Assembly: GCA_017305555.1 (NCBI GenBank)
Contig: JAFKKM010000014.1
Coordinates: 45,329 to 109,328 of the forward strand
DNA length: 64,000 bases
Direction: 5' to 3'
Origin: Hyphomicrobiales bacterium
Lineage (GTDB): Bacteria; Pseudomonadota; Alphaproteobacteria; Rhizobiales; Xanthobacteraceae
Below the pieces are notes generated by a model that worked only from the letters and a program-made list of their open reading frames with translations, was not told where the DNA came from and did not search any database. Positions 36,120 through 46,020 of the stretch are shown here, piece after piece (position 1 is the stretch's first letter; each line of letters opens with the position of its first letter). The position numbers and the translations under genes were made by a program.

Positions 36120-37049
36120 ATGCTTCGTGTTGTCGTTCTTGGAGCCGCGGCAGGCGGCGGCGTTCCGCAGTGGAATTGCGGGTGCGCGGTATGCCGCGCA
36201 TCGCGGGGCGACCGTCCAGAACTGCAAAGCACTCAATCGTCGATTGCGGTCAGCGTTGACGATGCGCATTGGTTTCTGATCAATGCCTCGCCGGATATCC
36301 GGCAACAGATCACCGCGACGAAGCAGTTGCACCCCAAGCCCGGCGCTCTCCGGCACAGCCCGATCACGGGCGTTATCCTCACCAACGGTGAAGTCGATGC
36401 GGTGGCGGGCCTGTTGTCGCTGCGCGAAAGCTCACCTTTCACGATCTATGCCCATCGGCAGGTGTTGGCGATCCTGGCCAGTAACAGCATCTTCAATGTG
36501 CTGAATGACAGGCTGGTGCGGCGCGAACCGATCGCGACCGATCACGCATTCGAACCGTTGCTACCGGACGGCTCATCGTCGGGACTTGAGATTCTGCCGT
36601 TCGTTGTGCCGGGCAAGCGCGCGTGGTATCTCGAAGGGCAACAGCATCCCGGCGGCGATAACGCCGAAGGCGATACACTAGGCTTGTGCGTCACCGACAA
36701 GCGTAGCGGCCAATATTTCTATCACCTCGCCGCCTGCGCGCGGGTGACGCCGGATTTGGCGCAACGCATTACGGGCGCGCCACTGGTGTTCTTCGACGGC
36801 ACGGTGTGGCGGGACGACGAGTTGATCGCGGCGGGCCTCGGCAGCAAGACCGGGCAGGCGATGGGACATATCGCGATGTCGGGCGCGGATGGCGCCATCT
36901 CCGCGCTCGCGCCGCTCAACATCGCGCGCAAACTGTTCCTGCACATCAACAACTCAAATCCGGCACTGTTGGCCGACTCGCCCGAGCGCAAGGCCGCGCA
37001 GGAGGCGGGGTGGGAAATCGTTTCGGATGGAATGGAGATCGCTCTGTGA
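36120..37049 (+). CDS. pqqB: PQQ biosynthesis protein PqqB
   Basis: A 309-residue metallo-beta-lactamase-fold protein that acts on the Glu-Tyr intermediate (hydroxylase role) in PQQ synthesis. The start MLRVVVLGAAAGGGVPQWNCGCAVCRA contains the typical CxCxxC, and TGVILTNGEVDAVAGLLSLRE replaces the usual HxHxDH, as normal for PqqB. ATG 36120 lies after a frame that stays open upstream across pqqA. The stop overlaps the pqqC GTG start. Confidence 0.96.
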   Translation: MLRVVVLGAAAGGGVPQWNCGCAVCRASRGDRPELQSTQSSIAVSVDDAHWFLINASPDIRQQITATKQLHPKPGALRHSPITGVILTNGEVDAVAGLLSLRESSPFTIYAHRQVLAILASNSIFNVLNDRLVRREPIATDHAFEPLLPDGSSSGLEILPFVVPGKRAWYLEGQQHPGGDNAEGDTLGLCVTDKRSGQYFYHLAACARVTPDLAQRITGAPLVFFDGTVWRDDELIAAGLGSKTGQAMGHIAMSGADGAISALAPLNIARKLFLHINNSNPALLADSPERKAAQEAGWEIVSDGMEIAL

Positions 37050-37810
37050 TCGCAACTACTGCCTTTTCGCTGATCGCGGACAAGCCGCTGCAAAATGCCG
37101 ATGACTTAGAGGCGGCACTGCGCCATATCGGCGCGACGCGGTATCACAACCTGCACCCGTTTCATCGCCTGCTGCACGGCGGCAAGCTGAACAAGGGACA
37201 GGTGCAGGCCTGGGCGCTCAACCGCTACTATTATCAGAGCACGATCCCGATCAAGGATGCGGTGGTGATCTCGCGCTTCCGTGATCGCAAGACGCGGCAG
37301 GAGTGGCGGCATCGCATCGAGGATCACGATGGCGATAGCGGCAGTGAAGGCGGCATCGAGCGTTGGCTCAAGTTGACTGAGGGACTCGGACTCGACACCG
37401 CTTATGTCGAATCCACCGAAGGCATTCTCCCGGCGACACGCTTTGCTGTCGAAGCCTACGTGCATTTCGTACGCGACCGCTCACCGTTGGAAGCCATCGC
37501 ATCGTCGCTCACCGAACTGTTTGCGCCGAACCTGCATGAGGAACGCATCTCCGGGATGCTGGCGCATTACGATTTCGTCAATCCGGACATCATGAGTTAC
37601 TTCAAGCGCCGGCTGACGCAGGCGCCGCGCGACGCTAACTTCGCGCTCGATTACGTCAAGGCTCACGCCATGACGCCCGCGGAACGCGAGGCGGTCTGCA
37701 ATGCGCTGATCTTCAAGACCAACGTGCTTTGGGTTCAACTCGACGCGCTGTATCATGCCTATGTCGACGGACATGTGCCGCCGGGCGCTTTCGTTCCCGC
37801 GGCGGGCTGA
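37046..37810 (+). CDS. pqqC: Pyrroloquinoline-quinone synthase PqqC
   Basis: A 254-residue cofactor-free oxidase catalysing the final ring closure and eight-electron oxidation to PQQ. The start is GTG 37046, overlapping the pqqB TGA as GTGA; the first ATG in this frame is far upstream inside pqqB and would give a false N-terminus. The family blocks RYHNLHPFHRLLHGGKLNKGQVQAWALNRYYYQ, RDRKTRQEWRHRIEDHDG and HAMTPAEREAVCNALIFKTNVLW are intact. The length is normal. Confidence 0.97.
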   Translation: MIATTAFSLIADKPLQNADDLEAALRHIGATRYHNLHPFHRLLHGGKLNKGQVQAWALNRYYYQSTIPIKDAVVISRFRDRKTRQEWRHRIEDHDGDSGSEGGIERWLKLTEGLGLDTAYVESTEGILPATRFAVEAYVHFVRDRSPLEAIASSLTELFAPNLHEERISGMLAHYDFVNPDIMSYFKRRLTQAPRDANFALDYVKAHAMTPAEREAVCNALIFKTNVLWVQLDALYHAYVDGHVPPGAFVPAAG

Positions 37811-37821
37811 AAGGCACTTTC

Positions 37822-38136
37822 ATGGCCCCATCTCGCAATCGGAAATTGAGCGTGACGGAAGCGAGCCGGCCGGTTTTGCCGCGTCATGCGCAACTGAAAT
37901 TCGACAGGACGCGCGAGCGCTGGGTGATCCTCGCGCCGGAACGCGTGCTGGCCCCCGACGAGATCGCGGTCGAGGTTTTGCAACTATGCGACGGGCGTAG
38001 CGTTGCGGATATGCTCGATCAACTGGCGGCGAAATATGTCGCGCCGCGCGAGGACATCGGCGTCGATGTCGTCGCAATGTTGCAGGACCTTGCCGACAAG
38101 GGATTCCTGATCGAAGCGAAGGAGCCCACGTCATGA
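37822..38136 (+). CDS. pqqD: PqqD, PqqA-binding chaperone
   Basis: A 104-residue peptide chaperone (RRE fold) that binds PqqA and presents it to PqqE. The core PVLPRHAQLKFDRTRERWVILAPERVLAPDEIAVEVLQLCDG is typical. The N-terminus is about 10 residues longer than in many PqqD proteins. ATG 37822 is 11 bp after pqqC and the stop overlaps pqqE as ATGA. Confidence 0.96.
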   Translation: MAPSRNRKLSVTEASRPVLPRHAQLKFDRTRERWVILAPERVLAPDEIAVEVLQLCDGRSVADMLDQLAAKYVAPREDIGVDVVAMLQDLADKGFLIEAKEPTS

Positions 38137-39341
38137 ATCCGACGCTGACCAACGTGACGAACGTGGCAGGCGAGACGGTGGACGGTCTTGCCGTGTTGGA
38201 GTCGCGCGGGTCGGTCGCGGAGACGTTCGGCATTCCGCTCGCGGTGCTGGCTGAACTGACTCACCGCTGCCCGCTGCAATGCCCGTATTGTTCCAACCCT
38301 CTTGAACTCGACCGCGCCAATACCGAGCTGACAACCGACGAGTGGAAGAAGGTGTTGAGCGAACTCGCCGAGATCGGTGTGCTGCAAATTCACTTCTCCG
38401 GCGGCGAGCCAACCGCGCGCAAGGATCTCGCGGAGCTGGTGCAGCACGCCACCGATGTCGGGCTCTATTCGAATCTCATTACCTCGGCGGTGCTGCTGAC
38501 GAAGGACAAGCTGCGCACGTTGGCCGATGCCGGCCTGTGCCATATTCAGATTAGCTTCCAGGGCAACGAGCCCGCAGTGGCGGATCGCGTCGCCGGCATG
38601 AAGGATGCGCACGCCAAAAAAATTGAAGCGGCGCATTGGGCGCGAGAACTCGATTTGCCGCTCACCGTCAACGCGGTGATGCACCGGCAAAATCTGCACC
38701 AACTTGCCGACATCATTCAGATGGCGGTCGATCTCGATGCCGATCGGCTCGAAGTTGCCAACGTGCAATATTACGGTTGGGCGCTGAAGAACCGCGCGGC
38801 CCTGATGCCGACGCTGCAACAGATCGAGGAGACCAGTCGTATCGTCGAGGAGGCCGAGGTCCGGCTGAAAGGCATTCTCGCCATCGACTACGTGGTGCCG
38901 GACTACTATGCGTTGCGCCCTAAGAAATGCATGGGCGGCTGGGGCCGGCAGTTCTTCAACATTTCGCCGACCGGCAAGATTTTGCCGTGCCATGCGGCGG
39001 AAACCATCACTGGCCTCGATTTCGAATCCGTGCGCGGCAATCATTCGATCGCGTGGATCTGGCAAAACTCCGACGCCTTCAATCGCTATCGCGGCACCGG
39101 CTGGATGCCGGAGCCGTGCCAGAGTTGCGAGTTCAAGGAAATTGATTTTGGCGGCTGCCGCTGTCAGGCCTTCGCGCTGACCGGCGATGCCGGCAATACC
39201 GATCCGGCCTGTACGCTGTCGCCGTTGCACGAGCGGATTTTCAAGATGGCGGAGACGGAGGCCGCGGGCGACGTCAACCGCTTCATCTACCGCAATTTCA
39301 AGGGTGGCACGCCGGAAGACGCCATTGATCAGGGCGCTTGA
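38133..39341 (+). CDS. pqqE: PqqE, radical SAM PqqA cross-linking enzyme
   Basis: A 402-residue radical SAM protein joining PqqA Glu16 and Tyr20. The [4Fe-4S] motif is C46-x3-C50-x2-C53 (HRCPLQCPYC), followed by the SAM-binding GGEP (FSGGEPTAR). The C-terminal SPASM region carries CMGGWG, CHAAE, CQSCEFKEIDFGGCRCQA for auxiliary clusters. Overlaps pqqD by 4 bp. No pqqF/pqqG protease gene is nearby, so PqqA processing must be done by proteins encoded elsewhere. Confidence 0.97.
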   Translation: MNPTLTNVTNVAGETVDGLAVLESRGSVAETFGIPLAVLAELTHRCPLQCPYCSNPLELDRANTELTTDEWKKVLSELAEIGVLQIHFSGGEPTARKDLAELVQHATDVGLYSNLITSAVLLTKDKLRTLADAGLCHIQISFQGNEPAVADRVAGMKDAHAKKIEAAHWARELDLPLTVNAVMHRQNLHQLADIIQMAVDLDADRLEVANVQYYGWALKNRAALMPTLQQIEETSRIVEEAEVRLKGILAIDYVVPDYYALRPKKCMGGWGRQFFNISPTGKILPCHAAETITGLDFESVRGNHSIAWIWQNSDAFNRYRGTGWMPEPCQSCEFKEIDFGGCRCQAFALTGDAGNTDPACTLSPLHERIFKMAETEAAGDVNRFIYRNFKGGTPEDAIDQGA

Positions 39342-39419
39342 AAACGCGCCGCTGAAAAATACAGCCTACGACCAAAGTACGCATCGGGCGCGGCAGAGCC
39401 GCTGCTAGACTCATGCGTG

Positions 39420-40385
39420 ATGGATCTCGCGGCCGACAACACCCTGTCACGTCGCGCGGCATTGTTGGGCGGGCTCTGCCTGTGCTGCGTGCCGACGCGG
39501 TTGCGCGCGGAGGCGGCGGATGCGCCGCAGCCTGCGGCGATGATCGAGGTCGCGCCGGGCATTCACGTTCGCCAGGGCCTCACCGAGGACGCCACCGCCG
39601 GGAACTTCGACGCGATAGCCAATCTCGGCTTCATCATCGGGCGCGATGCGGTGGCGGTGATCGATCCCGGCGGCAGCCTGCATGACGGTCGCAGCCTTCG
39701 CCTTGCGATCCGCGCGCGGACGCAATTGCCGATCCGTTATGTGGTGCTGTCGCACGTCCATCCCGATCACATTTTTGGCGCCGCTGCCTTCAAGGCCGAC
39801 GCGCCCACGTTCGTCGGTCACGCCGAACTGCCGCAGCAACTCGCCGCGCGCGGCGTGTTCTATCGCGACGGCCTCGAGAAAATTCTCGGCGCGGGAGAAG
39901 TAGGCGATGTCGTCGTCCCCACCATGCTGGTGGCGAAGGATAAGCCAACCGAACTCGATCTCGGCGGTCGCGGTCTCGTCCTGACTGCGCATCGACCGGC
40001 ACATACGGTCAGCGATCTCAGCGTGCTCGACAAGCAGTCCGGGATTCTGTTCGCCGGCGATCTGTTGTTTGTCGGGCGAACGCCCTCGCTCGACGGTGAT
40101 CTCAAGGGTTGGCTGAAGGAATTGGCGGCGATGCGCGACTCGAGCGTGCGTCAGGCAGTACCGGGCCATGGTCCACCGTTGGTGCGGATGCAGGACGCCG
40201 TCGCGTCGTTGGAACGCTATTTCACGGTGCTGCGCGACGAGACCCGCGCGGCGATTGCGAAAGGCACGCCGATCGAGGATGCCGCGACCACGCTTGCGCT
40301 GTCGGAACGGTCGCACTGGGCGATGTTCGATGCCTACAACGGCCGCAACGTGATCGAGGCCTATCGGCGGCTGGAATGGGAATGA
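39420..40385 (+). CDS. Quinoprotein relay system zinc metallohydrolase
   Basis: A 321-residue MBL-fold metallohydrolase with an N-terminal signal (SRRAALLGGLCLCCVPTRLRAEA, twin-arginine-like). Zinc motif LSHVHPDHIFGAAAF, ligand His in TAHRPAHTVSDL, Asp in LFAGDLLFVGRTPSL and the terminal GHGPP. It matches the SoxH-related group encoded beside PQQ genes and PQQ dehydrogenases, whose reaction is unknown. GTG 39417 directly precedes ATG 39420. Its end overlaps the CXXCW gene as ATGA. Periplasmic. Confidence 0.9.
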   Translation: MDLAADNTLSRRAALLGGLCLCCVPTRLRAEAADAPQPAAMIEVAPGIHVRQGLTEDATAGNFDAIANLGFIIGRDAVAVIDPGGSLHDGRSLRLAIRARTQLPIRYVVLSHVHPDHIFGAAAFKADAPTFVGHAELPQQLAARGVFYRDGLEKILGAGEVGDVVVPTMLVAKDKPTELDLGGRGLVLTAHRPAHTVSDLSVLDKQSGILFAGDLLFVGRTPSLDGDLKGWLKELAAMRDSSVRQAVPGHGPPLVRMQDAVASLERYFTVLRDETRAAIAKGTPIEDAATTLALSERSHWAMFDAYNGRNVIEAYRRLEWE

Positions 40386-40963
40386 GGTGGCCATTCATTG
40401 CACGCCGTATGTTTGCGATTTGCGCTGTCGTGGGCGCGGCGGCGTCGCTGATGGTCGCGAATGCAAGCGCGGAAGCCGACGCGCCGCCGGAGCCCGCAGG
40501 CTACTGGCAGGGGCCGATGAACGGCCGGGTGCCGGCGACCATTACCGGCGGCACGGTGATCGATACGCAGGCGCTCGCCGCGTTGCTGGACCGCGAGCAG
40601 GTTGTAGCGATCGATGTGTTTCCCGCGCCGCGTCGTCCCGAACATTTGTCGTCGCCGTGGCGGCCGGTGCCGCATCACGACATTCTACGCAGCGTTTGGA
40701 TTCCCGGTATGGGCTCCGGCGTGATCTCGGCGGCGATGACCGACTACGTCAAGGCGCGACTGTCGGTGCTCACCGGCGGTGACCACGATAGGCCGGTGGT
40801 AGTCTATTGCCGCGCCGATTGTTGGGCGAGCTGGAACGCTGCGAAGCGTGTGATCGCGGAAGGCTATCGTCGTGTATTCTGGTATCCTGACGGGATCGAG
40901 GCATGGCAGAATGCGGGTCTGCCGACCGCAGTGGTCGAACCGGAAGGGCCGGGCGTGCAATGA
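40382..40963 (+). CDS. PQQ-dependent-catabolism-associated CXXCW-motif protein (rhodanese-like)
   Basis: A 193-residue secreted protein with a Sec signal (MFAICAVVGAAASLMVANASAEA) and a rhodanese-like domain. The hallmark YCRADCWASWNAAKR near residue 140 carries the paired Cys-Cys-Trp of the family encoded with PQQ dehydrogenases. The role may be handling of sulfur or disulfides in the periplasm for quinoproteins; unproven. ATG 40382 overlaps the metallohydrolase stop. The same frame stays open far upstream within that gene, which is only a shadow. Confidence 0.92.
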   Translation: MRWPFIARRMFAICAVVGAAASLMVANASAEADAPPEPAGYWQGPMNGRVPATITGGTVIDTQALAALLDREQVVAIDVFPAPRRPEHLSSPWRPVPHHDILRSVWIPGMGSGVISAAMTDYVKARLSVLTGGDHDRPVVVYCRADCWASWNAAKRVIAEGYRRVFWYPDGIEAWQNAGLPTAVVEPEGPGVQ

Positions 40964-40985
40964 GGCTTCATCAGGGAGAGCACGG

Positions 40986-41768
40986 ATGAGACGATTGCTG
41001 ATGGTGGCGTTGCTGATGATCGCCGGCGTTACCTGCGCCATGGCTGAGGACGAGATCGCGGAGCGCGAGGCGCGCTGGCGGAGCGTGGCGACCGACATCT
41101 TTGGCGAACGCGCTATCGAGGACGGCAGCGCGCTGCTGAAATTGAAAGTGCCCGAGCAGGCCATGAATGCGGCGCTGGTGCCGATCAGCGTGGAATTGAT
41201 TGGCGATCGCCCGATCACCACGGTGTCGGTGGTGATCGACAACAACCCGATGCCGCTCGCCGGCCGCTTCAAGCTCGGCCCGGCCTTCGTGCGCGACGAC
41301 ATCAAGATGCGAGTGCGCGTCAACGAATATACGCTGATTCACGCGGTTGCCGAGACCGACGACGGCAAGCTCTATGCCGTGTCGCATTATATCAAGGCGG
41401 CGGGCGGCTGTTCCGCGCCGGATGCGCGCGCCTCAGCCGATGTGCTGGCGCGCATGGGTAAGATGCAGTTGCGACGAGAGCGCTCGTCGGACCTGGCTCA
41501 AGTGCCGACGCGGCTGCTGATCAGCCATCCGAACTATAGCGGGATGCAGCAGAACGCGAGCGGCGACTACACGCCTGCGCGCTATCTGGAGCGCGTCTCG
41601 GTCAGCGTCGGTGGCGCCAAGGTGTTTGATATGGAAGGTGGCATCTCATTGAGCGAAGACCCGTCGATCGCTTTCAGCTATGCCCCGAAGGGCAATGGCG
41701 AGGTCGAGGTGAAAGTGCAGGACAGTTCGGCCGCGCAGTTCTTGCAGCATTTCGATGCGCTGAAATAG
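40986..41768 (+). CDS. Quinoprotein dehydrogenase-associated SoxYZ-like carrier
   Basis: A 260-residue exported protein (MRRLLMVALLMIAGVTCAMAED) fusing a SoxY-like and a SoxZ-like domain. The linker/tail motif AAGGCSAPD holds the GGC cysteine on which SoxY carries sulfur substrates. Such fusions occur beside PQQ dehydrogenase genes and with the metallohydrolase and CXXCW genes upstream form the 'quinoprotein relay' set of unknown chemistry. GGAGAG lies before ATG 40986. Followed by a 349-bp non-coding stretch with repeats. Confidence 0.92.
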   Translation: MRRLLMVALLMIAGVTCAMAEDEIAEREARWRSVATDIFGERAIEDGSALLKLKVPEQAMNAALVPISVELIGDRPITTVSVVIDNNPMPLAGRFKLGPAFVRDDIKMRVRVNEYTLIHAVAETDDGKLYAVSHYIKAAGGCSAPDARASADVLARMGKMQLRRERSSDLAQVPTRLLISHPNYSGMQQNASGDYTPARYLERVSVSVGGAKVFDMEGGISLSEDPSIAFSYAPKGNGEVEVKVQDSSAAQFLQHFDALK

Positions 41769-41813
41769 GGGCACGTCGACTTGGCGGTTGAGGCGGATGA
41801 GTTCAGATTGAAC

Positions 41814-41893
41814 CGTCATTGCGAGGAGCGTTAGCGACGAAGCAATCCAGCCATTGCTGCATGACCTTCTGGATTGCTTCGCTCGCAATGACG
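41814..41893. repeat. 80-bp interspersed palindromic repeat
   Basis: CGTCATTGCGAG ... GCAATCCAG (41814-41850) is inverted as CTGGATTGC ... CTCGCAATGACG (41869-41893). This type of palindromic element is common between genes in Bradyrhizobium relatives. It can fold as a long hairpin and lies between the SoxYZ-like gene and the convergent Mo-hydroxylase operon. Confidence 0.75.
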
Positions 41894-41938
41894 ACCGAAG
41901 TAGGTGGGCAAACCTAAGTTTATTTCACTTTAGCTAGT

Positions 41939-42028
41939 CGTCACGGCCGGGCTTGTCCCGGCCATCCACGTCTTCGGCTTTACGATGACTTCAGGACGTA
42001 GATGCCCGGCACAAGGCCGGGCATGACG
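41939..42028 (+). repeat. 90-bp REP-like repeat, copy A
   Basis: Begins CGTCACGGCCGGGCTTGTCC and ends AAGGCCGGGCATGACG. The two ends are partly inverted. A second 90-bp copy in the same orientation is at 63610-63699. The type is very common in Bradyrhizobium/Rhodopseudomonas genomes. Confidence 0.85.
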
Positions 42029-42055
42029 GGTCTGCTTCTCATTCCAAAAGCGAAA

Positions 42056-42091
42056 ACCCGAAAAAGAAACGGCGCACCTTGCGATGCGCCG
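42056..42091 (-). terminator. Rho-independent terminator of the minus-strand Mo-hydroxylase operon
   Basis: CGGCGCA (42070-42076) and TGCGCCG (42085-42091) form a stem with an 8-nt loop; on the minus strand it is followed by TTTCTTTTTCGGG. It lies 27 bp after the CoxM-like stop (42118). Confidence 0.8.
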
Positions 42092-42117
42092 GAGTGGTCC
42101 TCTGCGGGAGAGCTGTT

Positions 42118-42918
42118 TTACGCGGCGTCTTTGACGGCGCGCTGGGCCATGACCTTGATGAGGTTGGCGCGGTAGTCGGCAGCGCCGTGAAGATCGGCCA
42201 TCAGGCCGTCGGCGGAAACCGAGACGCTGTCTAGCGCCGAGGCCGACCAGTTGGCCTTGAGCGCCTGTTCGATCGCCGGCACCCGCATCACGCCGCTGGC
42301 GGAAGCGCCGGTGGCGGCGACACGGACTTCTCCGGATTTGGTCTGCGCCACGAACACACCGGTCAGCGCGAAGCGCGAAGCCGGATGGCGGAACTTGGCG
42401 TAGCCGGCCCTGGCCGGGATCGGGAAGGTGACCGCGGTGATGATCTCGCCGTCTTCAAGCGCCGTCGAGAACAGGCCCTTGAAGAAGTCAGTCGCCGAGA
42501 TGCTGCGCTTGTTGGTTTTCACCGTGGCGTCGAGCGCCAGCACCGCCGCCGGATAGTCCGCCGCCGGATCGTTGTTGGCGAGCGAGCCTCCGATGGTGCC
42601 GCGATAGCGTACCGCAGGATCGCCGATCATGCCGGCGAGGGCCGCCAGCGCCGGGATCGCCTTCTGCAAGGCCGCGTTGGTGGAGACGTCGTAATGCGGC
42701 GTTGCCGCCTTGATGGTGACGTTGTCGCCGCCCACCTCGATGCCGATCAGCGCCGGAATTTTGGCGAGATCGATTACGTCGGAAGGCGCAGCGAGGCGCT
42801 GCTTCATCACCGGCAACAGGGTCTGGCCGCCGGAGAGATACTTGGCCTCGGCTCCCTTGGCGAACTGCGCCGCGGCGTCGTCGACCGAGGAGGCGCGATG
42901 ATAGTGGGTCTCGTACAT
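42118..42918 (-). CDS. Form II CoxM-like FAD subunit of Mo-hydroxylase
   Basis: The 266-residue FAD subunit of a second xanthine-dehydrogenase-family enzyme. Flavin motifs KYLSGGQTLLPVMKQRLAAP and RYRGTIGGSLANNDPAADYP are present. It is the last gene of the minus-strand S-L-M operon, 17 bp after the large subunit and just before a clear terminator. Order and lengths match form II CODH-like enzymes. Confidence 0.93.
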   Translation of the reverse strand: MYETHYHRASSVDDAAAQFAKGAEAKYLSGGQTLLPVMKQRLAAPSDVIDLAKIPALIGIEVGGDNVTIKAATPHYDVSTNAALQKAIPALAALAGMIGDPAVRYRGTIGGSLANNDPAADYPAAVLALDATVKTNKRSISATDFFKGLFSTALEDGEIITAVTFPIPARAGYAKFRHPASRFALTGVFVAQTKSGEVRVAATGASASGVMRVPAIEQALKANWSASALDSVSVSADGLMADLHGAADYRANLIKVMAQRAVKDAA

Positions 42919-42935
42919 GATGCGTCTCCCTTATG

Positions 42936-45281
42936 TTATGCGCCGGCCCGGATAGCGTGCCACACCTTGTCGGGGGTGGCCGGCATATCCAGGTGGTTGT
43001 TGCCGATGGCGTCGGTGATGGCGTTGATCACCGCCGCCGAAGCGCCGATGGCACCGGCCTCGCCGCAGCCCTTGACGCCGAGCGGATTGCCCGGACACAG
43101 CGTCGTGGTGTGTTGCAGCTTGTAGGACGGCACGTCGTCGGCGCGCGGCATCGCGTAATCCATGAAGGACGCCGTGATGAGCTGGCCGTTGCTGTCATAG
43201 ACCGCACCTTCCAGCAGCGCCTGACCGATGCCTTGGGTCAGGCCGCCGTGGACCTGGCCCTCGACGATCATCGGGTTGATGAGACGTCCGAAGTCGTCCG
43301 CCGCGACGAAGTTGACGAACTCGGTCTTGCCGGTGCCGGGATCGACTTCGATCTCGCAGATGTAGGTGCCGGCAGGGAAGGTGAAGTTCGACGGATCGTA
43401 GAACGCGCTCTCCTTCAGGCCCGGCTCCATGCCGTCCGGCAGGTTGTGCGCGGTGTAGGCCGCGAGCGCCACCATCGGCAGCGCGATCGACTTGTCGGTG
43501 CCGGTCACCTTGAACTCGCCGTTCTCGATGACGATGTCGCTCTCCGAGGCTTCGAGTTGATGCGCGGCGATCTTCTTGGCCTTGGCCTCGACTTTCTCCA
43601 GCGCCTTGACGATGGCCGAACCGCCGACCGCCAGCGAACGCGAGCCATAGGTGCCCATGCCGAACTGCACCTTGTCGGTGTCGCCGTGCAGGATCGAGAC
43701 CTGGCTCACCGGCACGCCGAGACGTTCCGCCACCAACTGGCAGAATGTCGTCTCGTGGCCCTGACCGTGGCTGTGCGATCCCGTGAGCACTTCGATGGTG
43801 CCGACCGGGTTGACGCGGATTTCTGCGGATTCCCACAGGCCGACACCGGCACCCAAACTGCCCACCGCCTTCGAGGGTGCGATGCCGCAGGCCTCGATGT
43901 AGCAGGAGAGGCCGATGCCGCGCAGCTTGCCTTCGCTCTTGGCTTTGGCCTTGCGTGCGGGGAAGCCGGCATAGTCGATCGACTTCATCGCGGCGTCCAG
44001 CGACGCCTGGAAGTCGCCGATGTCATAGGCCATGATCACCGGGGTCTGGTGCGGGAACTGGCGAATGAAGTTCTTGCTGCGCAGTTCGGCCGGATCGACC
44101 TTCAACTGCCGCGCCGCGGTCTCCATCATCCGCTCGACCAGATAGCTTGCCTCCGGCCGTCCGGCGCCGCGATAGGCGTCGACCGGCGAGGTGTTGGTGT
44201 AGACCCCCATCACCTCGGCATAGATCGCCGGGATGTTGTACTGGCCCGACAACAGTGTCGCGTAGAGATAGGTCGGGACCGACGACGAGAACAGCGACAT
44301 GTAGGCGCCGAAGTTGGCGTGGGTCTTCACCCGCAGCCCGAGGATCTTGTTGTCCTTGTCGAAGGCCATTTCTGCGTGAGAGACGTGGTCGCGGCCATGG
44401 GCGTCGGTGAGGAACGCCTCGGTGCGGTCGCCGGTCCACTTCACGGGACGATTGACCTTTTTTGAGGCCCACAAGGCTACCATCTCTTCCGGATAGATGA
44501 AGATCTTCGAGCCGAAACCGCCGCCGACGTCGGGCGCGATCACCCGCAGCTTGTTTTCAGGGGCAATGTTGTAGAACGCTGACAGCACCAGGCGCGCCAC
44601 GTGCGGGTTCTGCGAGGTGGTGTAGAGCGTGAAGTGCTCTTCGGCTTCGTCGTATTGCGCGATGGCCGCGCGCGGCTCCATCGCGTTGGGGGCGAGGCGG
44701 TTGTTGACGAGGTCCATCTTGACCACGTTCGCCGCCTTGCTGAAGGCGTCGTTGGTGGCGGCTTCGTCGCCCAGCGCCCAGTCATAGACGATGTTGTTGG
44801 GCGCTTCGGGGTGCAACTGCGGCGCGCCGGTGGCGATCGACGCCTTGACGTTGGTGACGGCCGGCAATTCCTCGTAGGTTACCTCGACGGCTTCCGCTGC
44901 GTCGCGGGCCTGGTTCTTGGTTTCGGCGATCACAACTGCCACGGCTTGTCCGACAAAGCGCACCACTTCCGGCGCCATTGCCGGCCATGCGCCCATCTTC
45001 ATCGGGGTGCCGTCCTTGGAATGCACCGCCCAGCCGCAAATGAGATTGCCGACCTTGTCGTCGACGATCTGCTGCCCGGTCAGCACCGCCACCACGCCCG
45101 GCATTTTTAGCGCGGCCGATGAATCGATGCCCTTGACCTTGGCGTGACCGTGCGGACTGCGCACGAAATGCGCGTGGGTCATCCCTTGCAACTTGATGTC
45201 GTCGACGTAACGACCCTTACCGGTGGTGAACCGCCGGTCTTCCTTGCGCAATACGCTTGCGCCGATGCCTTCCACTCCCAT
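42936..45281 (-). CDS. Form II CoxL-like molybdopterin subunit of Mo-hydroxylase
   Basis: A 781-residue catalytic subunit. ATG 45281 is preceded by AAGGAGAG; upstream residues to 45410 are not protein-like. The active-site loop reads AYRGAGR, the signature of form II CoxL and not form I (AYxCSFR), and the catalytic glutamate is in [14 protein letters not shown]. True CO dehydrogenase activity is doubtful; aldehyde oxidation is a common role for such enzymes. The operon shares an upstream motif with the PQQ dehydrogenase genes, which hints that the substrate may be an aldehyde formed by that enzyme. Confidence 0.93.
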   Translation of the reverse strand: MGVEGIGASVLRKEDRRFTTGKGRYVDDIKLQGMTHAHFVRSPHGHAKVKGIDSSAALKMPGVVAVLTGQQIVDDKVGNLICGWAVHSKDGTPMKMGAWPAMAPEVVRFVGQAVAVVIAETKNQARDAAEAVEVTYEELPAVTNVKASIATGAPQLHPEAPNNIVYDWALGDEAATNDAFSKAANVVKMDLVNNRLAPNAMEPRAAIAQYDEAEEHFTLYTTSQNPHVARLVLSAFYNIAPENKLRVIAPDVGGGFGSKIFIYPEEMVALWASKKVNRPVKWTGDRTEAFLTDAHGRDHVSHAEMAFDKDNKILGLRVKTHANFGAYMSLFSSSVPTYLYATLLSGQYNIPAIYAEVMGVYTNTSPVDAYRGAGRPEASYLVERMMETAARQLKVDPAELRSKNFIRQFPHQTPVIMAYDIGDFQASLDAAMKSIDYAGFPARKAKAKSEGKLRGIGLSCYIEACGIAPSKAVGSLGAGVGLWESAEIRVNPVGTIEVLTGSHSHGQGHETTFCQLVAERLGVPVSQVSILHGDTDKVQFGMGTYGSRSLAVGGSAIVKALEKVEAKAKKIAAHQLEASESDIVIENGEFKVTGTDKSIALPMVALAAYTAHNLPDGMEPGLKESAFYDPSNFTFPAGTYICEIEVDPGTGKTEFVNFVAADDFGRLINPMIVEGQVHGGLTQGIGQALLEGAVYDSNGQLITASFMDYAMPRADDVPSYKLQHTTTLCPGNPLGVKGCGEAGAIGASAAVINAITDAIGNNHLDMPATPDKVWHAIRAGA

Positions 45282-45465
45282 GGGATCTCTCCTTGTTCGA
45301 TCGCAGGCCGCGCCGTGACAGGCCGCTTGCCCGATCGCTGGTTCAAATCGCGTGGTCCGCGCATCGCTCTGAATCGACGGAGCGCGAACGCGCGGAGCCT
45401 GACCTTGCAAGACCCGGAGTTGCGACGCCCGGATGCACGACGCCTGAGCGCGTGCGTGGGCCGCG

Positions 45466-45951
45466 TTACTCCGCTGCCTGCGCCGTGCTCATCCGTCCGG
45501 CCGCATCCAGCACCGATTTGACGATGTTGTGATAGCCGGTACAGCGGCAGATGTTGCCTTCCAGCTCGTGCCGCACCGTGGCCTCATCGAGCTTGCCGCC
45601 GTGGCGTTGCACAATGTCCACCGCCGACATGATCATGCCCGGCGTGCAATAGCCGCATTGGAGCCCGTGATTGTCGCGGAATGCCGCCTGCATCGGATGC
45701 AGTTCGTCGCCGTGGGATAGCCCTTCGATCGTCGTCACGCTGGCGCCGTCGACCTGGCCCACCAGCGTCGTGCACGATTTCACCGCGCGTCCGTCGACGT
45801 GTACCACGCAGGCCCCGCACTGGCTGGTATCGCAGCCGACATGCGTTCCTGTCAGATTCAGATGATCACGCAAAAATTGGACCAACAAGGTCCGGTCTTC
45901 GACGTTGCCGGAAACCACCTTCCCGTTCACCGTCAAGCTTATCGCCGTCAC
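45466..45951 (-). CDS. Form II CoxS-like [2Fe-2S] subunit of Mo-hydroxylase
   Basis: A 161-residue iron-sulfur subunit with [16 protein letters not shown] and CGYCTPGM ... [10 protein letters not shown] for the two clusters. First gene of the minus-strand operon. The 184-bp gap to the large-subunit gene shows no ORF of its own. Its upstream region (45952-46109) contains the CTTGGTAGTAGGC element shared with the PQQ-ABC operon. Confidence 0.95.
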   Translation of the reverse strand: MTAISLTVNGKVVSGNVEDRTLLVQFLRDHLNLTGTHVGCDTSQCGACVVHVDGRAVKSCTTLVGQVDGASVTTIEGLSHGDELHPMQAAFRDNHGLQCGYCTPGMIMSAVDIVQRHGGKLDEATVRHELEGNICRCTGYHNIVKSVLDAAGRMSTAQAAE

Positions 45952-46020
45952 GAGACACCTCCCGTTAGATTGTTATAGTTCCAAATTAGAGGCATCCCGG
46001 TCCGACTTGGCAACAGCGAT

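Noticed and set aside
42933..44465. 510-residue plus-strand frame over the CoxL-like gene
   Set aside because: Composition (many Arg, His, Gly, Asp) is typical for antisense frames; the minus-strand gene has all family motifs.
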